64,000 nucleotides of DNA from Amycolatopsis azurea DSM 43854 (lineage in GTDB: Bacteria > Actinomycetota > Actinomycetes > Mycobacteriales > Pseudonocardiaceae), in NCBI RefSeq assembly GCF_001995215.1, contig NZ_MUXN01000025.1:124001-188000 (forward strand), written 5' to 3'. Below the pieces are notes generated by a model that did no database searches, had not been told where the DNA came from, and saw nothing but the letters and a program-made list of their open reading frames with translations. Made by a program: the position numbers and the translations under genes. This document shows positions 23,923 through 33,342 of the stretch, in pieces (the first letter of the stretch is position 1; every line of letters starts with the position of its first letter).

Positions 23923-25370
23923 GCGCGAGCCTTTCCGTGAACAGAGGGGAAATCGATGACGGACTTCGCGCGCGGCTGTGCCGTCGCGGCGTTGACGCAG
24001 GCGAGCAGCGTGCGGGCCTCGACACTGACGTAGTGCCCGTGCCGGGTGAGCGTGGTGAGCTGCGCCGGGGTGACCCAGGCGAAACCGGGTGGCGGATCGT
24101 CGATCTCGTCGGCGTCGACCACCAGATAGCGGGCCCTGGCGTTGAGGAACCGGCCGCCCTCCTCGGAATGGACTGCCTCGTAACGGATCCGTGACCGGGG
24201 AGCGTCCTGGACGAAGTCGAGGAACGGCGGACGGTTCTCCGCGGGCAGGTGCGCGTAGTTGAGCGGCGTGCGCTGGACCGTCGGCGCCAGCTCGACCGTG
24301 TCCAGGAAACCGGCGTCGGCGCGGGCGTGCACCAGGACGTGCGGGACGCCGTCGATCTCGCGCCGGAGGAACGCCACGACACCCTCACCGACGGATTCGA
24401 GCAACGGCTGGGTCCAGCTGATCTTCTCGCGGTTGCTGCCCTTCACCGCCACCGCGCGGACGTTGAAGAAGCGGCCGTCCTCGTGCTCGATCGCCTCGAC
24501 GCCCTGTTTCCAGCCGCCCACGTCCTTGAGCGGGATGCGGTGTGCCCGCACGTCGTGTCGCGATCGTTCGTTCGTGAACCACGAGAGGAGCTGGACGTCG
24601 GAGAACAACGCGCCGGGAGCCGGGTCGTGGTAAGGCAAACACGAAAGGACGCTCCTGGCGTTCATGTTGATCGTCTCGTCCTCGTGCAGCAGTTCCGCGA
24701 TCTGGCCGAGGGTGAGCCAGCGGAAGTCGCCCACTCCCGGAACGTCGTCGACGGTCTCGACGATCATGTTGCGATTGGACTTGCGGAAGAACCAGGATCC
24801 TTGCTCCGCCTGGAGAACGTCGACGATGACCCGTTCGGGATCGGGCGGGGCGAAATGCTCGATCAGCTTGACGTTCGTGCCGCCGTGCGCCTTGGTGTAG
24901 TTGCTGCGGGTGGCCTGCACGGTCGGCGAGAGCTGGATCAGGTTGGGGTTTCCCGGCTCCATTTTGGCCTGCATCAGGAAATGCAGGACCCCGTCGAACT
25001 CCTTGGCGAGGATGCCGAGGATGCCCACTTCGGGTTGTTTGATGACGGGCTGCTGCCATTCCCGGTAGGGGCCGTCACCATGGGGGCCGTCGTGTTCGAC
25101 CACGTGCAGGCCTTCGATGGCGAAGAACCGGCCGCTGCGGTGCACGAGATTGCCGGTGGCCGCCTCGAACCACCACTGGTCCATGTCCGCGAACGGGATG
25201 CGTTCGACGTGGAAGGTGTTGGCCTCACGGCGTTCCGCGATCCAGGCGCGGACCTCGTCGGTCCGCATCTGCACCCCGTCGGTGGTCGCGGCCGACAACG
25301 CGATCCGGTCCGTGTGGTCACGGTCGTCCCGGCGGCGCACCGCGTTCCGCGGGACGAGACCGGACAGCAT
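23919..25370 (-). CDS. evaA: dTDP-4-keto-6-deoxyglucose 2,3-dehydratase (EvaA type)
   Basis: 483 residues from the ATG at 25370, chosen because AGGAG lies 7 nt upstream (in-frame ATG at 25388 is the alternative). Two homologous halves are visible, each with a repeated pattern ending in RxLLxC-like or RSVLSCL sequence (e.g. FLMQAKMEPGNPNLIQLSPT and VLVHARADAGFLDTVELAPT), the internal duplication of NDP-hexose 2,3-dehydratases. It removes the C2 hydroxyl, the first committed step to a 2-deoxyaminosugar. First gene of the sugar operon; intergenic palindromes lie upstream. Confidence 0.92.
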   Translation of the reverse strand: MLSGLVPRNAVRRRDDRDHTDRIALSAATTDGVQMRTDEVRAWIAERREANTFHVERIPFADMDQWWFEAATGNLVHRSGRFFAIEGLHVVEHDGPHGDGPYREWQQPVIKQPEVGILGILAKEFDGVLHFLMQAKMEPGNPNLIQLSPTVQATRSNYTKAHGGTNVKLIEHFAPPDPERVIVDVLQAEQGSWFFRKSNRNMIVETVDDVPGVGDFRWLTLGQIAELLHEDETINMNARSVLSCLPYHDPAPGALFSDVQLLSWFTNERSRHDVRAHRIPLKDVGGWKQGVEAIEHEDGRFFNVRAVAVKGSNREKISWTQPLLESVGEGVVAFLRREIDGVPHVLVHARADAGFLDTVELAPTVQRTPLNYAHLPAENRPPFLDFVQDAPRSRIRYEAVHSEEGGRFLNARARYLVVDADEIDDPPPGFAWVTPAQLTTLTRHGHYVSVEARTLLACVNAATAQPRAKSVIDFPSVHGKARA

Positions 25371-25505
25371 CAACGGACTCCTAGTCATCGCACCGCTCCA
25401 TGTCGTTGAAGGTAGCTTCGGGTGATCACGACGGTCCAGGTCGTCCAATTCCCTTTTCGGTCAAGGAAAAGGCGCGGCTATCGGTGGGCCGGGTGGGGTG
25501 CCAGG

Positions 25506-25558
25506 TCCGTGAAGGCCTCCTTGAGGGACTCTGGGTCTCTCAAGGAGGCCTTCACGGA
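25506..25558. repeat. Palindromic intergenic repeat, family B
   Basis: Inverted repeat with arms opening TCCGTGAAGGCCTCCTTGAG and closing CTCAAGGAGGCCTTCACGGA around a GGACTCTGGGTCT centre. It lies in the 419-bp gap between the antiporter and evaA (25371-25789). A weaker, degenerate relative (GTGAAGGGGACTTTCCCC...) follows at about 25601-25650. No gene is seen in the gap; the evaA promoter must lie within it. Confidence 0.85.
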
Positions 25559-25685
25559 CAGGTGCTCGAGGCGAGGGGGCAGGGGGGCAAGGGGTGAGGT
25601 GAAGGGGACTTTCCCCTCGTTGCACGCGCGGAAGGCTCCCTTCGCCTCGGGTCGGCGGTCCTTGTGGGCGGCGGAGAAGGCGGGT

Positions 25686-25737
25686 TGTGAAAGCCACTTT
25701 CGGGACATCAGGCGTCGTGAAAGTGGCTTTCGCGACA
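25686..25737. repeat. Palindromic intergenic repeat, family A
   Basis: Inverted repeat TGTGAAAGCCACTTTCGGGA ... GTGAAAGTGGCTTTCGCGAC, the second site of family A, 53 nt after the antiporter stop on the minus strand, where it may also act as a terminator. Confidence 0.88.
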
Positions 25738-25789
25738 CCTCCCCACCGCCGCTGCCGCCGGACAACCCAGTCCAAGCGCGAAAGCGGTG

Positions 25790-27139
25790 CTACAGCGGCT
25801 GTTCCTGCTCGTTCTTCGCCGGTTCCGAGGTCCACGCCCGGTGCTCGGTCTCGCGCACCTCTTCCTCGGCGGTCTGTTCCACCCGCTTCATCGCGAACCG
25901 CAGGATCGGCGGCGCCATCAGGGAAGTGACGATCGCGACGAGGATGACGATCGTGTAGATCTCCACGCTGAGGATGCCCAGCCGCAGGCCGACCATGGCC
26001 ACCACGATCTCGATGACGCCGCGCGCGTTCAGTCCCGCGCCGAGCGCGAGTCCTTCCCATTTGTTCAGGCCGCTGAGCCGTGCGCCCGCGTACGCGCCGA
26101 CGAACTTGCCGATGATGGCCAGCGCCAGCACCGCCAGCCCGGTGAGGAGGACCTGCGGGCGGATCAGCGCGGTGAGGTCCATCCGCAACCCCGCCGTGGC
26201 GAAGAAGACCGGCGCGAACACCGAAAGGACGACCGTGCGAAGCGGAGCCAGCTTGGCCGGGTCGACCTTGCCGGAGGTGCTGATCAGGATGCCGCAGACG
26301 AAAGCGCCGAAGATCGCCTCCAGACCGAGAGCCTGCGTCCCCGCCGAGGCGAGGAGTATCAGGACGACGGCGGCGGAGACGGTGAGCCCGGGACTGTCGG
26401 ACTTCGCGGCGGTGCGCAGCACGCCCCGGACCAGTGGCCTGCCGATGGTGAGCGCGAAGACGATCACGGCGGCCAGGTAGCCGAGCGAGAGGAGCACGGC
26501 GCCGGTCGACACCGCGGTGACCGCCATCGCGCTGACGATCGACAGCATGAACCAGCCGAACGCGTCCTCGATCGCGCCGGCGGCGAGCGTGAGCTGCCCG
26601 ACGTTGCGGTGCAGCAGTTTCATGTCCATCAGCGTCTTGGCGATGACCGGGATGGCGCTGACGCACAACGCCACACCGAGGAAGAGCGCGAAGACGGTGA
26701 TGTCCGTGCCCTCGGGGATCAGCACCTTGGGCAGGACGTAACCCGCGCCGATGCCCAGGCCGAGCGGGACGATCAGGCCGCCGAGACCCACCCCGGCGGC
26801 CGCGGCGCGCCGACGGCGGAGCAGGCCCATGTCCATCTGCATGCCGGTGAAACCGACCAGCAGGATGACCCCGATCTGCCCGACGGCGTCGAGAAGGTGG
26901 TACTGCTCGGCGGCGGCCGGGAACAGCCAGCCGTGCAGTCCCGGCGCGGCCCACGCCAGCAGGGACGGGCCGAGGAGTACCCCGACGACCAGTTCGCCGA
27001 CGACGGCGGGCATCCCGAACCGGGCGGCCAGCTTGCCGAAGACGACGGCGAGCAGGAGCAGCAAGCCGACCTGGAGCAGGAAGAGCAGGAGACTGTGCGC
27101 GGCGATCGGGGCGATCGGCGCGGGAAGCGAGAGAAGCAC
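25790..27139 (-). CDS. Na+/H+ antiporter of the CPA2/KefB type
   Basis: About 449 residues and about 12-13 membrane helices. The start is uncertain: GTG at 27139 follows AGGAGG closely, and in-frame GTG codons reach 27166. Cation:proton antiporter features include FGMPAVVGELVVGVLLGPSL, GVILLVGFTGMQMDMGLLRR and LALGAGLNARGVIEIVVAMV. A sodium/proton antiporter gene is a regular passenger of glycopeptide clusters; its role there (export energetics or self-tolerance) is unsettled. 40 nt after hmo in the same direction. Confidence 0.88.
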   Translation of the reverse strand: MLLSLPAPIAPIAAHSLLLFLLQVGLLLLLAVVFGKLAARFGMPAVVGELVVGVLLGPSLLAWAAPGLHGWLFPAAAEQYHLLDAVGQIGVILLVGFTGMQMDMGLLRRRRAAAAGVGLGGLIVPLGLGIGAGYVLPKVLIPEGTDITVFALFLGVALCVSAIPVIAKTLMDMKLLHRNVGQLTLAAGAIEDAFGWFMLSIVSAMAVTAVSTGAVLLSLGYLAAVIVFALTIGRPLVRGVLRTAAKSDSPGLTVSAAVVLILLASAGTQALGLEAIFGAFVCGILISTSGKVDPAKLAPLRTVVLSVFAPVFFATAGLRMDLTALIRPQVLLTGLAVLALAIIGKFVGAYAGARLSGLNKWEGLALGAGLNARGVIEIVVAMVGLRLGILSVEIYTIVILVAIVTSLMAPPILRFAMKRVEQTAEEEVRETEHRAWTSEPAKNEQEQPL

Positions 27140-27179
27140 TTTCCTCCTTCGGGAAAGGACCACCACGGACGGAAACGGA

Positions 27180-28256
27180 TCAGCCGTACCGGGGGCCCCT
27201 CGTGTTCAGCCGCCGGGCCGCGCTCACCGAGTCGCAGCCCGCCAGGCCCAGCGCGTTCCGGAGTTCGACGGCGAGCAGATCGAGGACCTGCCGGGCGCCG
27301 TCCTGGCCCGCCGAGGCCAGCCCCCACATCACCGGCCGCCCGACCAGTACGGACGACGCGCCGAGCGCGATCGCCTTGAGGACGTCCCCGCCGGTCCGGA
27401 TTCCGCCGTCCAGCAGGACTTCGCAGCCGCCGGAAACCGCTTCGGCGATCTCGCCGAGCATCTCGATCCCCGGTACGGCGCCGTCCAACTGTCGTCCTCC
27501 GTGGTTGGACACCACGATTCCGGCGACCCCCGCGTCGACAGCGCGGACGGCGTCCTCGACCGCGAGGATCCCTTTGAGCACCACCGGAAGATCGGTGTGC
27601 GCGCGGACAGCCTCGACCGATTCCCAAGTGGCCGCCGCGAATTCCCGCGCGGTGTGGTCGGCGACGGCCGAACTCCCGCTGGTACGCCGGTGTGCGGCCG
27701 ATCCGGCGTCGAAGTTGGCCGCGGTCACGGATTCCGGCAACGCGAAGCCGTTCCGCATGTCACGCAACCGGCGTCCCATCCATGGCACGTCCACGGTGAA
27801 CACGATCGCTTCGCAGCCGGCGTCCTCCGCGCGGCGGACGAGCTCCAAGCAGCGTTTCTCGTCGCGCAGCCAGTACAGCTGGAACCACGGTCGCCCGCCG
27901 ACGGCCGCGATCTCCTCCAGCGGAACGCTGCTCAGCGTGCAGATCGTGTACGGCACCCCGGCGTCCCGTGCCGCGCGAGCCGCGGCGAGCTCACCCTCGG
28001 GATGGAACAACCGCTGGTACGCGACCGGCGCGACCGCCACGGGCAGCGCGGCGCGCCGGCCGAGAACCTCGGCCTCGATCGTGGCATCGGCCAGGTCGCG
28101 CAACATCCTGGGGATCACGAAGATCCGGGAGAACGCGGCGCGGTTGGCCTCCAGCGACGCCTCCGCGCCGCTGCCCCCGGCGAGGAAATCCCAGACCTCG
28201 CCGGGAAGGGCAGCGTGCGCGGCACGTTCGAGGTCGTCCAGGCAGAGGTGGGTCAT
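27180..28256 (-). CDS. hmo: 4-hydroxymandelate oxidase Hmo
   Basis: 358 residues; start overlaps the hmaS stop (ATGA). FMN-dependent alpha-hydroxyacid oxidase fold: VAPVAYQRLFHPEGELA, FQLYWLRDEKRC, PVVLKGILAVEDAVRA with the FMN Lys, the active-site VSNHGGRQLDG and LLDGGIRTGGDVLKAIALGA. It oxidises 4-hydroxymandelate to 4-hydroxyphenylglyoxylate, the second step to Hpg. Confidence 0.95.
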   Translation of the reverse strand: MTHLCLDDLERAAHAALPGEVWDFLAGGSGAEASLEANRAAFSRIFVIPRMLRDLADATIEAEVLGRRAALPVAVAPVAYQRLFHPEGELAAARAARDAGVPYTICTLSSVPLEEIAAVGGRPWFQLYWLRDEKRCLELVRRAEDAGCEAIVFTVDVPWMGRRLRDMRNGFALPESVTAANFDAGSAAHRRTSGSSAVADHTAREFAAATWESVEAVRAHTDLPVVLKGILAVEDAVRAVDAGVAGIVVSNHGGRQLDGAVPGIEMLGEIAEAVSGGCEVLLDGGIRTGGDVLKAIALGASSVLVGRPVMWGLASAGQDGARQVLDLLAVELRNALGLAGCDSVSAARRLNTRGPRYG

Positions 28257-29311
28257 CGCCGGGCGGGGCCGTTGCTCTGTCCGGTCCGCTCCAGCTCGAC
28301 GGCTTCGTACAGGGCCTTGATGTTCGAGCTGCCGAACGTTCCCGCGCCCTGCCGCTCGATGATCTCGAAGAAGATCGTCTTGCGCGGATGCGTGGAGGCG
28401 GTGAAGATCTGGAACAGCTGGCCGCCGTGGTCCTCGTCGGCGAGCAGTTTCGTCTCCCGCAGGTCGTCCAGGGAGTGCGTCTCCAGCTCGATCCGCTCGC
28501 CGAGCAGGTCGTAGTAGGTGTCCGGGGTCTTCAGGAATTCCACGCCACGCGCGGAAAGCTCCTTGACCGCGCGGACAGCGTCCGGGCTGGTGAAGGCGAT
28601 GTGCTGGATGCCCGCACCGTGGTGCTCCTTGATGAAGTCGTCGATCTGGCCCGGGTCGGCGGTCTTGTCGGGCTCGATCAGGGTGAGGGTCACCGCACCC
28701 GAAAGGCTCTGCACGACGGTGGAGTTCATCGCCTGGGAACCGACCACGATGTGCTCTTCGAAGATCTGCTTGAACCCGAGGGCGCGCTCGTAGTACGCCA
28801 CCGTGGGGCCGAGATCCCCGGCGTTGAGGCAGACCGCGAAGTGGTCGATGAGGTTCAGGTCGACGCCGTCCCCGCGCCGGAAGGCCTCCGGCGATTCCTC
28901 CGAGACGTCACGCTGAATCAGGGTGTGCACGACGTCGCCGAACCCGCTGACGGTGGCCGTGACGACCGAGTCCGCGCGCTTCTCCGGCTCGCGGACGGCT
29001 TGCGCGCCGCCCTTCACCGCGGCCTCGAAGGCGGCGGCCACGTCCGGCGTGCGCAGCGCGATGTCGGCCACGCCTTCACCGTGGGTCTGCAGGTACGTCG
29101 CGCCGGGGTGCCGGTCGGACAGCGGCTCGGTGAGGACGAGGGTGATCTCGGCGTGCCGCAGCGTCACGCTCCGGTGGTCGGCCGACCGGTCGGTGGCGGC
29201 GACGGAGAAGCCGTACTTGTCCATCCAGCCGGACGCGGCCACCTCCAGGTTGGCCACGTACATTTCCACGTACTCGATCTCGAAATTCTGTGTGGTTTCG
29301 TGAGAAGACAA
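28253..29311 (-). CDS. hmaS: 4-hydroxymandelate synthase HmaS
   Basis: 352 residues from a TTG at 29311, chosen because GGAGG lies 6 nt upstream and no in-frame ATG or GTG fits the known N-terminus (NFEIEYVEMYVANLEVAA). Two vicinal-oxygen-chelate domains as in 4-hydroxyphenylpyruvate dioxygenase; Fe ligands are visible as His in LIDHFAVCLN, His in GIQHIAFTS and Glu in IFFEIIERQGAG. It converts 4-hydroxyphenylpyruvate to 4-hydroxymandelate, the first step to Hpg for residues 4 and 5 (and 1 in this class). Confidence 0.95.
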   Translation of the reverse strand: MSSHETTQNFEIEYVEMYVANLEVAASGWMDKYGFSVAATDRSADHRSVTLRHAEITLVLTEPLSDRHPGATYLQTHGEGVADIALRTPDVAAAFEAAVKGGAQAVREPEKRADSVVTATVSGFGDVVHTLIQRDVSEESPEAFRRGDGVDLNLIDHFAVCLNAGDLGPTVAYYERALGFKQIFEEHIVVGSQAMNSTVVQSLSGAVTLTLIEPDKTADPGQIDDFIKEHHGAGIQHIAFTSPDAVRAVKELSARGVEFLKTPDTYYDLLGERIELETHSLDDLRETKLLADEDHGGQLFQIFTASTHPRKTIFFEIIERQGAGTFGSSNIKALYEAVELERTGQSNGPARR

Positions 29312-29420
29312 GACATTCCTCCGTGGAATAGATGTAATCCTCGATCTCAGGATGGCGCGAAGCACCTTGCGCTTCAATGGTGTCCGCTTGACACTTCCGT
29401 CCACATCAGACAGACGAAGG

Positions 29421-30611
29421 TCAGCGTCCGGCGAACCGGACCGGAAGTTCCCGATACCCCTGCACGACGACAGCGCGCAACCACGACGGTTCCTCCACCA
29501 GGTCCACCCGCGACACTCGTTCGGCCACCTCGCGCAGCACGACCGCCAGCTCGATCCGGGCGAGCGCGGAACCGAGACAGTGGTGCATGCCGTGTCCGAA
29601 GGCGATGTGCCGATTGGGTTTCCGGTCCGGCCGGAACGTGTCGGGATCGTCGAAGACGGCGGGATCCCGGTTCGCGGCGGGAAGCCACGCGACCACCGGC
29701 GTGCCGGACGCCAGGTCGCGGCCGTTGACCGTGACCTCGCCCGTCGACACCCGGAGCACGTGCATCGCGGGCGAGGTCCAGCGCAGCACCTCGTCGACGA
29801 CGGTGTCGACGTCCGCGCCGCCGTCCCGGACAGCGGCGAGAAGTCCCGGCACCGTGGCGAAAGCGTGCACCGCGCCGGTGATCGCGTGCCGGGTGGTCTC
29901 GTTCCCGCCGATCAACACGTTGTCGCAGTTGAGGACCACGTCGTCGATCGAGAGGCTGTCGTCGGACAGCAACGTGCTGACGAGGTCTTCACCGGGGCTT
30001 TCCCGTCGCGCGCCGACGAGTTCGTCGAAGTAGACGAGGATCTCGGTGTGCGCCTGGCGCGGCGTCATCCCGTCGAACAGTTCGTCCTCACCGCCGAACG
30101 CGTGATTGGTCAGGTCGATGAGCATGTCCTGGTCTTCGACGGGAACGCCGAGGATCTCGCAGACGACGGCGGCGGGGATGCGCGGGCCGATCGCCGCGGC
30201 GACGTCGCACACCTCGCCGTCGAGCACCTGGTCGAGTACGCCGCGCACCTCGGTCCGCACCCGCTCCGACAGTTTCCGCGCGGCCGCCCTCGACAGCAGC
30301 GGCCCGACCAGCTTGCGCAGTTTGCGGTGCTGCTCCTGTTCGGAGACCACCATCATCTGGCCGCCCGAGTTGTCGGGATGGTCGCGGTCGAAACCGATCA
30401 TCATCCCGTACTCGGAGGTGAACGGCGCCGACGGCGCGAGCACCGCGGCGCACGCCTGGTGCGAGAACACGGACCAGAAGCCGCCGGGCGAACTGCCCGG
30501 CTCGCTCCACACCATCGCGTCCTCCAGCGCGAGCTCGCGCCAGCGGGTGTGGCGGTCCAAGGTCGTGTACAGATCGGGGTCGCCGAGATCGACGGCTGCC
30601 GTCGTCCGCAT
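29421..30611 (-). CDS. oxyD: Cytochrome P450 OxyD, tyrosine beta-hydroxylase
   Basis: 396 residues. Heme loop HIAFGHGMHHCLGSALAR, ExxR in VDEVLRW, I-helix VLIGGNETTRHAI. It lacks the PRDD motif of the cross-linking Oxy enzymes (here GVPVEDQDM), as expected for a P450 that works on Tyr tethered to the A-T didomain protein rather than on the X domain. It follows that gene by 14 nt and belongs to the bhp/didomain/oxyD cassette making beta-hydroxytyrosine. Confidence 0.93.
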   Translation of the reverse strand: MRTTAAVDLGDPDLYTTLDRHTRWRELALEDAMVWSEPGSSPGGFWSVFSHQACAAVLAPSAPFTSEYGMMIGFDRDHPDNSGGQMMVVSEQEQHRKLRKLVGPLLSRAAARKLSERVRTEVRGVLDQVLDGEVCDVAAAIGPRIPAAVVCEILGVPVEDQDMLIDLTNHAFGGEDELFDGMTPRQAHTEILVYFDELVGARRESPGEDLVSTLLSDDSLSIDDVVLNCDNVLIGGNETTRHAITGAVHAFATVPGLLAAVRDGGADVDTVVDEVLRWTSPAMHVLRVSTGEVTVNGRDLASGTPVVAWLPAANRDPAVFDDPDTFRPDRKPNRHIAFGHGMHHCLGSALARIELAVVLREVAERVSRVDLVEEPSWLRAVVVQGYRELPVRFAGR

Positions 30612-30625
30612 GAATGGTCTCCAGG

Positions 30626-32359
30626 TCAGGTTTGAGCGCCGTCGAGCACCTTGGCGAGCCGCGCCACCGTCGGCGCGTCGAAGAAGGCCTGCACCCGGAG
30701 CCGGATCTTCAGGCGCTCGCGGATCCGGCTCACCAGCCGGGTCGCGAGCAGCGAGTGACCGCCGACTTCGAAGAAGCTGTCTTCGACGCCGACGCTGCTG
30801 ACGCCGAGCACTTCGGCGAACAACTCGGCCAGGATGATCTCGGTGGGGGTGAGCGGTGCCCGGCCCGCCGCGCGTCCGGCGTGCTCCTCTTCGGGAGTGG
30901 GCAGGGCGACCCGGTCGATCTTGCCGTTCGGCGAGACCGGCAGGCTCGGCAGACCGACGACCACGTCGGGCACCAGGTACGCGGGCAGCCGCTCCCTCAG
31001 CGGCGCCAGGAGGTTTTCGGTGGGCACCCGGGCGCCGGCGGTGCCGACCACGTAGGCGACGAGCCGGTTCTCGTGCTCGGTCACGACCGCCTGGGCCACG
31101 CCGTCCACCGCGAGCAACGCGGCCTCGACCTCACCCGGTTCGATGCGGTGACCGCGCACCTTCAGCTGATCGTCGACCCGGCCGACGAAGACGTACTGAC
31201 CGTCCGGGCGCATCCGCACGCGGTCGCCGGTGCGGTACATGCGGCCACCCGGCCCGCCGAACGGATCCGGCAGGAACCGTTCCGCGGTCGCGGCCGCTCG
31301 CCGGAGGTAACCGCGGGCGAGACCGGGGCCCACCGTGTACAGCTCGCCCTCGTCGCCGTCCGGCACCGGCCGCAGCAGATCGTCCAACACGTAGGTCCGG
31401 ACACCGGTGATGGGCCTGCCGATCGGCGGGGTGTCCTCCCCGGTCAGCGGCTCGCTCGCGGTCACCGCGACGGTGACCTCCGTCGGGCCGTAGGCGTTGA
31501 TCATCACGCGGTCCGTGGCCCAGCGTTTCGCGACCGGCGCGGGGCACGCCTCGCCCGCGACCAGCAGCGTCAGCCCGGCGGGCAGGCCGCCGGACTCCTC
31601 CAGCGGCGCCAGCGCGGACGGCGGCAGCGTGACGTGGGTGATGCCCTGGTCGCGCACCAGCCTGCCGAGCGGCTCGCCGGGGACGAGGTCCGGCGCGGAG
31701 GCCAGCACCAGGCAGCCACCGGCCTGCCAGATCGGCCAGAACTCGGCGACCGCGGCGTCGAAACTGGGCGACGCGAAGGCCAGCAACCTGCTGGAGGGCA
31801 CCAGTTTCTGGCGGCGCACGTAGTCGTCGGCCAGGTTCGGGATCCCGCGGTGCGTGACCAGCACGCCCTTCGGCTTCCCTGTCGAGCCCGAGGTGTAGAT
31901 GACGTACGCGGGGTGGTCGGGAAGCAGCGGCGCGAGCCGGTCCTCGTCGGCCAAGTCCGGCTCGGACCGGCCCGGTTCCCGTTCCACACTCAGGATCACG
32001 GGAGCGCCGGTCACGTCCTGGCCGGGGAGGCACAGCAGGCAGTGCGCCGCCGTGTCGTCCAGCATGTGCCGCTTGCGTTCCTCCGGATAGTCCGGATCGA
32101 CGGGCACGTACGCGGCGCCCGCCTTGTGCACGGCCAGGATCGCGATGACGAACTCGATCGACCTCGGCATGGCCAGCGCGACCAGCTTCTCCGGGCCGAC
32201 GCCGTGCGCCACGAGCCTGCGGGCGAGCCGGTTGGCTTCGCCGTTCAGCTCGGCGTAGGTGAGCGTGGTCGAGTCCATCGCCACCGCGGGCCTGTCCGGC
32301 AGCACCGCCGCGGTGGCTTCGAACAGGGCCGGCGTGGTGGCCGCCGAAAGGACGGTCAT
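30626..32359 (-). CDS. bpsD: A-T didomain NRPS for tyrosyl-S-PCP (BpsD-like)
   Basis: 577 residues, start overlapping the bhp stop by ATGA. Adenylation domain about 1-490 (YTSGSTGKPKGVLVTH, NAYGPTEVTVAV, YRTGDRVR, K-containing PVSPNGKIDR) and carrier domain about 500-570 with Ser in VGGHSLLATRL. No condensation domain. Specificity positions read approximately D-A-A-T-L-A-A-V-A, compatible with an aromatic amino acid. It loads Tyr for beta-hydroxylation by OxyD. Confidence 0.93.
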   Translation of the reverse strand: MTVLSAATTPALFEATAAVLPDRPAVAMDSTTLTYAELNGEANRLARRLVAHGVGPEKLVALAMPRSIEFVIAILAVHKAGAAYVPVDPDYPEERKRHMLDDTAAHCLLCLPGQDVTGAPVILSVEREPGRSEPDLADEDRLAPLLPDHPAYVIYTSGSTGKPKGVLVTHRGIPNLADDYVRRQKLVPSSRLLAFASPSFDAAVAEFWPIWQAGGCLVLASAPDLVPGEPLGRLVRDQGITHVTLPPSALAPLEESGGLPAGLTLLVAGEACPAPVAKRWATDRVMINAYGPTEVTVAVTASEPLTGEDTPPIGRPITGVRTYVLDDLLRPVPDGDEGELYTVGPGLARGYLRRAAATAERFLPDPFGGPGGRMYRTGDRVRMRPDGQYVFVGRVDDQLKVRGHRIEPGEVEAALLAVDGVAQAVVTEHENRLVAYVVGTAGARVPTENLLAPLRERLPAYLVPDVVVGLPSLPVSPNGKIDRVALPTPEEEHAGRAAGRAPLTPTEIILAELFAEVLGVSSVGVEDSFFEVGGHSLLATRLVSRIRERLKIRLRVQAFFDAPTVARLAKVLDGAQT

Positions 32360-33186
32360 GCGGTCTCTCCCAGTGTCTCGCGGGATTCTGCGCGGAGGAA
32401 CCGGATCAGCTCCCGGTTCACCGCGTCCGGGTTCTCCAGGTAGCCGAAATGCCCGCAGCCGGGAATCGTGCGGTAGGTCGCGCCGGGGATCGCCGACGCC
32501 AGTTCCAGTCCGGCGGCCGGTGGCGCCACGAGGTCGTGCTCGAAAGAGACGACGTGGCAGGGAACCTTGATCGCGCGGTAGGCGTCGAGGCGGTCGGGCA
32601 GCGCGCTCAGCAGCAGTTGTGACCGGACTCCCTGACCCCAGGCTCCCGCCGCCTCGAACAGGTCGAGCCAGTCACCGGTGAGGTCGTCGTCGGCGAGCGT
32701 CGCCGGCCCCAGGTTGTGCATGGCGCGGATCGCGGCGAGGAAACCCGGCGGCAACTCGGTGCCCTGCTCGATCAGCTTCGCCTCGCCTTCCGCGAGCACC
32801 CGCTGGACGAGACTGCTCTTGCCACAGGCGGCCATCAACAGGACCGAGTCCAGCAACTCCGGTCGCGCGAGCGCCAGCTCCTGCGCGATGTACGAACCCA
32901 TCGACGTGCCGATCACCCGGCAGGGCACCGCGTCGAGATAGTCGATCAACGCGGCGACGTCCGAAACGAGATCTTCGATGGTGAATCCGGCGGCACCGTC
33001 GTCGCTCGGCGGGATCCCGCGGTTGTCCATGGTGATCACCCGGAAACCGGCGGCGCGGAGCGCGGGTACCTGATACAGATCCCACACCGAGCTCGGCGCG
33101 CCGGTCCCGGTCAGCAACAGTACGGGCGGTCCGTCGCCGAAGTCGTTGTAGGACAACCGGATCCCGTTCTCGGTTGTCATCAGCAT
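32356..33186 (-). CDS. bhp: Alpha/beta hydrolase Bhp releasing beta-hydroxytyrosine
   Basis: 276 residues from the ATG at 33186 (GGAGG 6 nt upstream; ATG at 33180 is the alternative). Alpha/beta hydrolase with nucleophile Ser in VIGTSMGSY, oxyanion region LLLTGTGAPSS, and His in GCGHFGYLENP. Bhp hydrolyses beta-hydroxytyrosyl-S-PCP to free beta-hydroxytyrosine. First gene of the minus-strand run to the antiporter, divergent from hpgT. Confidence 0.9.
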   Translation of the reverse strand: MLMTTENGIRLSYNDFGDGPPVLLLTGTGAPSSVWDLYQVPALRAAGFRVITMDNRGIPPSDDGAAGFTIEDLVSDVAALIDYLDAVPCRVIGTSMGSYIAQELALARPELLDSVLLMAACGKSSLVQRVLAEGEAKLIEQGTELPPGFLAAIRAMHNLGPATLADDDLTGDWLDLFEAAGAWGQGVRSQLLLSALPDRLDAYRAIKVPCHVVSFEHDLVAPPAAGLELASAIPGATYRTIPGCGHFGYLENPDAVNRELIRFLRAESRETLGETA

Positions 33187-33342
33187 GATGCTCCTCCCGG
33201 AGAATGGCACGAAGCCGACCGTACCTTCGGAGATCGGGTGTCCGAAGTATTCAGCGATGGACAGCGCGAGAAAACGGGAAACCGTTCCGGCGTCCACGGA
33301 CTTTTCTTGACACCTCAGCGGCGTATGGAAATCCTAGTATTC
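33187..33342. promoter_or_regulatory. Divergent control region between bhp and hpgT
   Basis: 156 bp between the two divergent precursor operons. A TTGACA hexamer (33307-33312) faces hpgT, but no well-spaced -10 before the ATG was found. The pair GTCC(G)...TGGAC at about 33232-33255 looks like two StrR-type half-sites with the wrong spacing. No full activator consensus was seen. Confidence 0.4.

Noticed and set aside
25430..25460. GTCCAG/GTCCAA half-sites upstream of evaA
   Set aside because: No YTGGAC partner lies 17 nt away in either direction.
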